Positions 1 through 5,602 of a stretch of DNA of 5,602 nucleotides are shown one piece after another. The first letter of the stretch is position 1. The number at the start of each line of letters is the position of its first letter. The DNA is from Chloroflexota bacterium (GTDB lineage Bacteria; Chloroflexota; Dehalococcoidia; Lucifugimonadales; Lucifugimonadaceae): contig JAURLM010000192.1 of NCBI GenBank assembly GCA_030831265.1, positions 1 to 5,602 of the forward strand, written 5' to 3'. The position numbers and the translations under genes are program-made. The notes under the pieces are model-generated. The model was not told the DNA's origin. It saw only the letters and a list, made by a program, of their open reading frames with translations, and searched no databases.

Positions 1-295
1 TACCACGTTGCACCGCCAGCTTAAGAGCGGTGTCAACGGCATGCTCAAGCTGATCTCCGTGCGCATCGAGCATCGATGCCACCGAACGGTCTTCGTAAAG
101 CTCTTTAGCTGTGATGTAGGGCAGGGGGGTCATTTTCCTGTGCAATGCCCAAATTGCGCGGAGTGTAACCTTTCGCTCTGCAATGTCTGTTATCTCTTCC
201 AACAGGTTTGCGAGCAGCGGGTTTGGGACGGGCGTGAACTGCACCCCGCGGGGGAAGGGCGATGGCTTATGTGTAGTGTCACGTTCCGCAGTCAA
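1..295 (-). CDS. N-terminus of a replication-linked, possibly DnaD-like protein (partial)
   Basis: An open frame runs leftwards from a TTG at 295-293 to the window edge without a stop (98 codons), so the C-terminus is missing. An in-frame TGA lies a few codons upstream and no ATG lies between it and the conserved part. The candidate starts are therefore this TTG, with a weak GAG about 6 nt upstream, or a GTG at 244-242. I prefer the TTG because it keeps a PFPRG segment (residues 13-17) just before VQFTPVPNPLL. Residues 18-98 look like a real folded domain: a FTPVPN start, a helix around ERKVTLRAIWALHRK, then YITAKELYED and a helical stretch ending AVQRG. This resembles the winged-helix N-terminus of DnaD-type primosome proteins, and I recall similar proteins next to dnaB in Chloroflexota. 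It starts 68 nt after the dnaB stop on the same strand, so co-transcription is likely. The coding call is fairly firm; the DnaD assignment is an inference. Confidence 0.7.
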   Translation of the reverse strand, partial: MTAERDTTHKPSPFPRGVQFTPVPNPLLANLLEEITDIAERKVTLRAIWALHRKMTPLPYITAKELYEDRSVASMLDAHGDQLEHAVDTALKLAVQRG

Positions 296-363
296 TGTTT
301 TCTCGCAATGTGTTCAGACCGGGCTGGAAATTAGTACGAAAATTCGGGCAGAGATAGCGGGTA

Positions 364-1737
364 TTAGAACTGAGTGACCGCTGCCTGCGACCGGGTTTCC
401 ATGAACCGGCCATGTTCGTCCCTGACCGCCATCCACAGTGTGTCGATGGGGCCGTGGCGATGCTTGGCGACGATCAGTTCAGCAAGCCCGCGCGGGTATG
501 GCTGGCTGGGATTCTTGGCGTTCCATTGCTCCTCAGACGTGAACCTGTCCTCACGGTGAATGAACATCACGATGTCTGCATCTTGTTCGATGCTTCCACT
601 TTCCCGGAGGTCTGAGAGCACCGGCCTGTGAGATTCTCGTCGTTCCACCGCACGGCTTAGCTGGGACACGGCTATCACGGGTACGTTAAGGTCACGCGCC
701 ATCGCCTTCATGTGGCGAGATATCTCGCTGACTTCCTGTGCGCGGTTGCCTTCACGGTTCCCGGATGATCCGTTGATGAGCTGCATATAGTCCACTACGA
801 CAAAATCCAGCCCGTGCATGACCTGCAACCTGCGAGCCTTGCCGCGCATCTCCGCAACCGTCTGGAACGGCGTGTCATCGATGTATATCGAAAGGTCGGA
901 CAACAGACCGATGGAGTCGATGAGCCGTTGCTCTTCCGTCTGGGAGAAGCGTCGCAGGCGTATGTCGTGCATGTTCAGGCGGGCTTCAGATGCAAGAAGG
1001 CGCATCGCCACCTGCTCGCGGCCCATCTCCAGCGAGAAGATGCCGACGTGTGCGTTCTCTTTGGCCGCGTTGGCAGCAAGGTTCAGGGCGAACGTGCTTT
1101 TACCAATGCTGGGGCGGGCGGCCAGTACGATCATGTCCGAACGCTGGAGTCCACCGAACAACTGCTGCATGTTGGCGTAGCCGGTTGGAATTGGCTTGTT
1201 GTTGTCATCAAGCGCATCCAGCGCAGAAGCCTGTTCAAGATATGGGTCAAGGGCGTCCTTGACGTGAATGAAGTCTCGAGATGCCTGGCCTGAGCGGAGT
1301 CCGAAGATGATGTCCTCAGCCATGCTGAGAGCGCCGTCTACGTTGGCGTCATCCTTGTAGCCGATGTCTGCAATATCAGACGCAGCCGTGATGAGGCGGC
1401 GCATAGTGGCTGTGCGGTGGACTAGTCTGCCAAAGTGGACGATGTGGACGGATGTGGGGACCGTGGCGACGAGGTGGGTCAGGTATGCACTGCCACCGAC
1501 CTCTTCCAGCAGTCCCTTCGACTCCAACTCGTGCGCTATCGTGACCGTGTTCACCGCTTCTTCACGGTTGAACAGTTCGACAACCGCTTCGTAGCAGATG
1601 CGGTTGCGCTTACGGTAGAAATCATCCGGCTTCAGGAAACCCTGGATATCCGTCACCGCCTCACCGTCAATCAGGAGTGATCCGATGACGGATTCTTCAG
1701 CTTGTATATCGTGAGGCGGGAGCCTGTCAGGTGGCAA
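364..1737 (-). CDS. dnaB: Replicative DNA helicase DnaB
   Basis: This is the hexameric 5'-to-3' helicase that unwinds DNA at the replication fork and contacts DnaG primase. Its 457 residues are a normal family length. The N-terminal domain covers roughly residues 1-150, opening with LPPHDIQAEESVIGSLLID. The RecA-like ATPase domain follows from about 180. Visible motifs are Walker A ARPSIGKS (207-214, K213), the catalytic glutamate in SLEMG (E237), Walker B VVVDYMQL (D316), the SQLSR sensor (Q359), DLRESGSIEQDAD (376-388), and the KHRHGP arginine-finger segment (K425, R427) before the C-terminal EHGRF. Serine in place of the first Walker A glycine is usual for DnaB. No intein interrupts the motifs. 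The start is TTG: an in-frame TGA lies two codons upstream, and the nearby ATG at 1747-1745 is out of frame. A GGAG at 1752-1749 sits 11 nt before the TTG. It lies downstream of rplI but behind a terminator. Confidence 0.97.
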   Translation of the reverse strand: MPPDRLPPHDIQAEESVIGSLLIDGEAVTDIQGFLKPDDFYRKRNRICYEAVVELFNREEAVNTVTIAHELESKGLLEEVGGSAYLTHLVATVPTSVHIVHFGRLVHRTATMRRLITAASDIADIGYKDDANVDGALSMAEDIIFGLRSGQASRDFIHVKDALDPYLEQASALDALDDNNKPIPTGYANMQQLFGGLQRSDMIVLAARPSIGKSTFALNLAANAAKENAHVGIFSLEMGREQVAMRLLASEARLNMHDIRLRRFSQTEEQRLIDSIGLLSDLSIYIDDTPFQTVAEMRGKARRLQVMHGLDFVVVDYMQLINGSSGNREGNRAQEVSEISRHMKAMARDLNVPVIAVSQLSRAVERRESHRPVLSDLRESGSIEQDADIVMFIHREDRFTSEEQWNAKNPSQPYPRGLAELIVAKHRHGPIDTLWMAVRDEHGRFMETRSQAAVTQF

Positions 1738-1862
1738 TTTCGGTCATGCTCCGTCTGATTGGTTGGGCTGGCACATGGGATGTGCACACTGTTATGGCGG
1801 GGAGTTGTTGACGTTCGTTGCCCGGTCTGGAGCGGCGTTTCGGACAGCTCCGGATGACCAAC

Positions 1863-1887
1863 GCCCGCAACAGAACGGGCTTCTGTT
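1863..1887 (-). promoter_or_regulatory. Two mutually exclusive hairpins in the dnaB leader
   Basis: In the minus-strand leader a perfect 7-bp inverted repeat (AACAGAA, 5-nt loop GCCCG, TTCTGTT; 1887-1869) overlaps a second stem. In that second stem the same GCCCG (1880-1876) pairs with CGGGC (1867-1863) around an 8-nt loop. The two stems share bases and cannot form together, a layout seen in attenuators and RNA switches. No U-run follows either stem, so a terminator role is not supported. The stems are short and could be chance. They lie about 125 nt before the dnaB start. Confidence 0.25.
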
Positions 1888-1908
1888 CTCAGGCGGTAAG
1901 GCCAACCG

Positions 1909-1917
1909 TTTATATCA
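1909..1917 (-). promoter_or_regulatory. Possible extended -10 promoter element for dnaB
   Basis: Read on the minus strand this is TGATATAAA, an extended -10 (TGn plus TATAAA, five of six bases of the sigma70 consensus). No good -35 box is present 16-18 nt upstream, where the best candidates are TTAGTT-like. It lies between the rplI terminator and dnaB, where a promoter is needed if dnaB is transcribed independently, and would give a leader of about 165 nt. The rest of 1738-1997 holds no credible gene. Confidence 0.35.
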
Positions 1918-1997
1918 TCACTTGCCGGGAAACTAAGCGTCGAATCATACAGTTTTCGGGTTGTTTCCCAGTTATTTAGTCAACGCCAGCCCGGCAT

Positions 1998-2032
1998 AAA
2001 AAAGGCGCTCCGCTATCGTCCAGCGGAGCGCC
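1998..2032 (-). terminator. Intrinsic terminator of rplI
   Basis: On the minus strand a perfect 11-bp GC-rich stem (arms 2032-2022 and 2014-2004, sequence GGCGCTCCGCT and its complement) encloses a 7-nt loop. It is followed directly by six T residues (2003-1998). It starts 24 nt after the rplI stop codon. This is a textbook Rho-independent terminator and implies that most transcripts from the rplI side end before dnaB. Confidence 0.93.
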
Positions 2033-2056
2033 TGTATTACAACGAATGGCGAGTTG

Positions 2057-2623
2057 TTACTCGTTACCTTCATCTTCAGACTCGTCGCCTTCTTCAAGCG
2101 CTTCGTCGAAGGTCGGGTCAGCAGCGGCCGCTTCTTCCCGTGCGCGCCTTGCCTGTTCGATACGACCAATGGAGTCTGCGTCAGGCTCAACCAGTATGTC
2201 GAGCTTGGACTCCACTTCGTCAGCGAACTGCACCGGGATTGAGTATTTGCCCAGGGTGCGAATGGGTGCCGGGATTCGGATTGAGCGGCGGTCAACTTCA
2301 CGACCGGCAGCTGTCTCGATCTCGGCCGCAATCATCGCTGTGGTCACCGAACCGTACAGGCGGCCGGTTGGGCCGGTGCGGACGATGATCTTCATCGGAG
2401 TCTCTTTGATTTTTTCGATGATTCCGCGCCACTCAGCAGCTTCGGCACGGCGGTGTTCCGCCGCGGCCTTGCGAAGGCCCTCGGCACGAGCGATCTCGTG
2501 GCTTGTTGCCAGCACAGCCATCTTCTGCGGAATCAGGTAGTTACGAGCGAAGCCGTTTTTGACTTCCTTGATCTCACCTGCGCGAGCGGTTGGCCGGACA
2601 TCTTTGAGAAATAGAACCTTCAC
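2057..2623 (-). CDS. rplI: 50S ribosomal protein L9 with an acidic C-terminal tail
   Basis: L9 binds 23S rRNA near the base of the L1 stalk and helps maintain reading frame. With the GTG start at 2623-2621 the protein is 188 residues and begins MKVLFLKDV, matching the family's usual MKVILLxDV. A GAGG 6 nt upstream supports this choice. A GTG at 2635-2633 would add four residues that do not fit the family. The N-terminal rRNA-binding domain carries the signature region GEIKEVKNGFARNYLIP (16-32), followed by QKMA where most L9s have KGLA or similar. A charged connecting helix spans about 41-75 and the C-terminal domain about 76-148. Residues 149-188 form an extra Ala/Glu/Asp-rich tail ending EGDESEDEGNE, beyond the roughly 150-residue length of typical L9. 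The usual rpsF-ssb-rpsR neighbours are absent immediately upstream, where a DUF4389 gene lies instead. A strong terminator follows. Confidence 0.96.
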   Translation of the reverse strand: MKVLFLKDVRPTARAGEIKEVKNGFARNYLIPQKMAVLATSHEIARAEGLRKAAAEHRRAEAAEWRGIIEKIKETPMKIIVRTGPTGRLYGSVTTAMIAAEIETAAGREVDRRSIRIPAPIRTLGKYSIPVQFADEVESKLDILVEPDADSIGRIEQARRAREEAAAADPTFDEALEEGDESEDEGNE

Positions 2624-2629
2624 GTTTTG

Positions 2630-2633
2630 CCTC
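2630..2633 (-). promoter_or_regulatory. Shine-Dalgarno site that fixes the rplI start
   Basis: GAGG on the minus strand lies 6 nt before the GTG at 2623-2621. If translation began at the upstream GTG (2635-2633), this motif would lie inside the gene. Its spacing, together with family alignment of the MKVLFLKDV N-terminus, favours the shorter protein. A weaker AGGTG precedes the upstream GTG, so that start is not fully excluded. Confidence 0.6.
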
Positions 2634-2657
2634 ACTTACACCTGACGGTTAAGGAAG

Positions 2658-2711
2658 CGCCCCTTGCTGGGGCGGGCCGGCATGCCGACCCGGTTGCGGA
2701 GACTTTCCGCA
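2658..2711 (-). promoter_or_regulatory. Three consecutive hairpins in the rplI leader
   Basis: Three GC-rich inverted repeats follow one another just before rplI. On the minus strand the first is TGCGGA/TCCGCA with a 5-nt loop (2711-2695). The second is a 20-nt near-palindrome with a perfect CGGCATGCCG core and flanking CGGG/CCCG arms (2692-2673, one mismatch pair 2677/2688). The third is CGCCCC/GGGGCG with a 5-nt loop (2674-2658). They end 34 nt before the chosen start codon. They may form a structured leader RNA affecting rplI expression; the third is followed by CTTCCTT, not a true U-run. Translational or attenuation control is an inference. Confidence 0.35.
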
Positions 2712-2786
2712 GACCGCCGCCAATGTGTTTTTCGTTGCGCCGGGAAGTTTTTACACCCCTGTTCATGTGTATGAGAACAGATGCGG

Positions 2787-2816
2787 ATGTAACGTCTCGT
2801 TGGCGCCACCTGTCAA
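2787..2816 (-). promoter_or_regulatory. Weak candidate promoter for rplI
   Basis: A perfect -35 hexamer TTGACA lies at 2816-2811 on the minus strand. The best -10 candidate after an 18-nt spacer is TTACAT (2792-2787), which matches the consensus poorly. The -35 lies inside the right arm (minus-strand sense) of a larger dyad, so any protein or structure there would compete with RNA polymerase. Read-through from the DUF4389 gene is an alternative source of rplI mRNA, since no terminator separates them. Confidence 0.3.
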
Positions 2817-2859
2817 TGATAACGCGAAACGCGCGTAAATTGGCAGGTGGTATTACCAC
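2806..2859. repeat. Nested inverted repeats between the DUF4389 gene and rplI
   Basis: CCACCTGTCAAT (2806-2817) is complementary to ATTGGCAGGTGG (2839-2850) at 11 of 12 positions, and the odd pair (2813/2843) is a T opposite G. Inside lies a further ACGCG/CGCGT stem (2822-2826, 2832-2836). The outer right arm is shared with a second, perfect dyad GTGGTA-T-TACCAC (2847-2859), so the two structures exclude each other. The second contains TGGTATTACCA, matching the TGGTnnnACCA half-site pattern known for FadR-subfamily GntR regulators. No T-run follows on either strand, so it is not a canonical terminator. Confidence 0.45.
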
Positions 2860-2888
2860 TGCATGTCGTCAATGCTTCGGACCGATTC

Positions 2889-3599
2889 CTACTCCAACGA
2901 AAACGGTGGGTACACGTCCGTGTTGAGCAACAGCGCGTATGCCTGGACCCTGTAGCCCCAGCGGCTGACTCCGATGATGAAGTCGAAGGCCCCGCGCGGG
3001 TAGCGACCTGTAAATAGGATTACGAACCAAACGTATATCAGGACGAAGAACGCAGCGACATACAGGAAGATGAGAATTATCCAGTGAGGAAGGGCGAGCA
3101 GCCATTTCACCAGTGGAAGCCACCGGTTCAGATCCTTCTCCACATCCGGGTAGTCCGCATCGAGGTGCACCGATTGCTCTTCATCCGTGGATGGGTATTT
3201 GTCGGTTGTTAGCAAGAAATACATACCAACGCGTGCCTGGAACCGCAGCAGTTGAACGTTGAAATCCCACCACCAGCGCGGGTACTTCTGCCTGAACACG
3301 ATCATCAGCAACGGTGCTAGGAAGATGATCCCGGAGCCTGCGCCAGCAAAGAAGCCCCAGCCATCGGAATTGCTTGAAGATTCCCATGTCCCGCTGAATC
3401 CAGTCACTCCTGCCAGTACGAAAAGGATCGGGATGACCCACAGGATTCGCAGCGCAGTTGTAAGTTTGTCCAACGGACGATCCGGGTAGTCGACGGAAAA
3501 TCGCAGTGCATATGGCTTCGGATTGCCGCTCCCTGTTGACGTAGGCGATGTTGGTGGCATTCCTCCCCCGTCCTGTGTGCCGGTCGTGGTCATGTTCAT
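2889..3599 (-). CDS. DUF4389-family membrane protein with internal duplication
   Basis: A 236-residue protein of unknown function. The N-terminal 27 residues are a Gly/Ser/Thr/Pro-rich, probably disordered tail. Hydrophobic segments lie at about 48-66, 88-103 and 164-197, the last long enough for two passes, so it is an integral membrane protein without a cleavable signal peptide. The wording LVKWLLALPHWIILIFLY followed by WFVILFTGRYPRG and TDVYPPFSL is characteristic of DUF4389. The protein repeats itself: residues 105-136 (KYPR, DF, RV, LL-TDKYP) mirror 199-231 (RYPR, DF, RV, LL-TDVYP), each preceded by a membrane segment. The start is uncertain: ATG 3599, ATG 3593, or the ATG at residue 14, which has a GGAGG only 1 nt upstream. 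No enzyme motif is visible. Its place just upstream of rplI gives no functional clue. Confidence 0.88.
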   Translation of the reverse strand: MNMTTTGTQDGGGMPPTSPTSTGSGNPKPYALRFSVDYPDRPLDKLTTALRILWVIPILFVLAGVTGFSGTWESSSNSDGWGFFAGAGSGIIFLAPLLMIVFRQKYPRWWWDFNVQLLRFQARVGMYFLLTTDKYPSTDEEQSVHLDADYPDVEKDLNRWLPLVKWLLALPHWIILIFLYVAAFFVLIYVWFVILFTGRYPRGAFDFIIGVSRWGYRVQAYALLLNTDVYPPFSLE

Positions 3600-3621
3600 G
3601 CTCTATTCGTGCATTGGGCGG

Positions 3622-3663
3622 TCACATGAGCGGGATGTTACAAGATTTGCTCGTACCATGTGA
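3622..3663. repeat. Spaced dyad TCACATG / CATGTGA upstream of the DUF4389 gene
   Basis: Two perfectly complementary 7-mers, TCACATG (3622-3628) and CATGTGA (3657-3663), are separated by 28 nt. They lie 23-64 nt before the DUF4389 start, where an operator or promoter would be expected. No convincing -35/-10 pair for this gene was found in 3600-3700. Two 7-mers can match by chance over this length. Confidence 0.25.
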
Positions 3664-3779
3664 TTTGCGACATTCAATGGGCCGATGGCGTCGATAAGGT
3701 AGGGTCAGGTGCTCTGTGTATTGCGTAAATAGAATGAAGCCTCCCTCTGCTGCAATCATGATCTGAGAGTCTCCGTGTT

Positions 3780-3808
3780 TTGGCAGCGGGCGCAGGATTC
3801 GTTATATT
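3780..3808 (+). promoter_or_regulatory. Sigma70-type promoter of the acetyl-CoA synthetase gene
   Basis: TTGGCA (3780-3785, five of six consensus bases) and TATATT (3803-3808, five of six) are separated by exactly 17 nt. This is the best promoter in the window and points at the synthetase gene. Transcription would begin near 3815, leaving a leader of about 107 nt. A small GAGAGTCTC palindrome (3765-3773) lies just upstream of the -35 box and could be a regulator contact, but it is too short to claim. Confidence 0.7.
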
Positions 3809-3836
3809 CCCGGTGTTAAACAGGAATTGCGCGAGA

Positions 3837-3875
3837 ATGAGCACCGACAAGGCCAGACTCAGGCGCCCAGCATGA
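3837..3875 (+). other. Short upstream reading frame and hairpin in the synthetase leader
   Basis: An ATG at 3837 opens a 12-codon frame (MSTDKARLRRPA) ending at TGA 3873-3875, inside the predicted mRNA leader. A loose AGGAA lies 10 nt upstream. A 6-bp stem GCGCCC/GGGCGC (3863-3868, 3878-3883) overlaps its last codons and has the stop codon in its 9-nt loop, so a translating ribosome would melt the stem. The peptide has no obvious regulatory codon run. It may well be chance. Confidence 0.2.
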
Positions 3876-3921
3876 CGGGGCGCAAGAAAAACCAGCCATC
3901 GCCAGATAACGGAAGAGTGAC

Positions 3922-5602
<1,681 letters not shown>

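Noticed and set aside
8..334. Plus-strand 108-residue reading frame
   Set aside because: It lies antisense to the partial gene on the minus strand, which has far more protein-like sequence and fits the dnaB operon. The plus-strand product is Cys-rich and low in recognisable structure.
1093..1119. Possible Walker A defect in DnaB (ARPSIGKS lacks the first glycine)
   Set aside because: Well-studied DnaB proteins also have ARPSMGKT here, so this is the normal family form. No intein is inserted at this common site either.
814..1293. Plus-strand 159-residue reading frame
   Set aside because: Antisense shadow of dnaB, whose conserved helicase motifs cover this interval.
2046..2540. Plus-strand 164-residue Ser/Ala/Arg-rich frame
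   Set aside because: Antisense shadow of rplI; low-complexity composition is produced by the complement of the Ala/Glu-rich coding strand.
2806..2850. Intrinsic terminator for the DUF4389 gene
   Set aside because: The stem is good but neither strand has a T-run after it, so it is recorded as a dyad instead.

Overview
The window holds five protein-coding genes, two of them cut by the window edges. They read as bacterial chromosome and not as a mobile element. Four genes lie on the minus strand, in transcription order: a DUF4389 membrane protein (3599 to 2889), ribosomal protein L9 (rplI, 2623 to 2057), the replicative helicase DnaB (1737 to 364), and the N-terminus of an unlisted, possibly DnaD-like protein (295 to 1, running off the left edge). 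The fifth, an AMP-forming acetyl-CoA synthetase, is transcribed divergently on the plus strand from 3922 and runs off the right edge just before its catalytic lysine codon.

The rplI-dnaB order is a classic bacterial arrangement. The wording of the DnaB N-terminus, an FTPVPN-type start in the gene after dnaB, and the frequent TTG/GTG starts recall Chloroflexota (Dehalococcoidia/SAR202-like) genomes. That placement is an inference from remembered family patterns, not from a search.

Layout: 1-295 partial gene; 296-363 short gap; 364-1737 dnaB; 1738-2056 dnaB leader plus a strong intrinsic terminator for rplI at 1998-2032; 2057-2623 rplI; 2624-2888 a structured, dyad-rich leader in front of rplI; 2889-3599 the DUF4389 gene; 3600-3921 a divergent intergenic region with a good sigma70-type promoter for the synthetase; 3922-5602 the synthetase. 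rplI and dnaB are separated by a terminator, so dnaB and the gene after it probably form their own replication unit. The synthetase supplies acetyl-CoA and has no evident functional link to the other genes.

I see no convincing new defence, mobile or biosynthetic system. The points most worth following up are the partial gene after dnaB, the nested dyads between the DUF4389 gene and rplI (one resembling a FadR-subfamily GntR operator), the three-hairpin leader of rplI, and the clear internal duplication in the DUF4389 protein.
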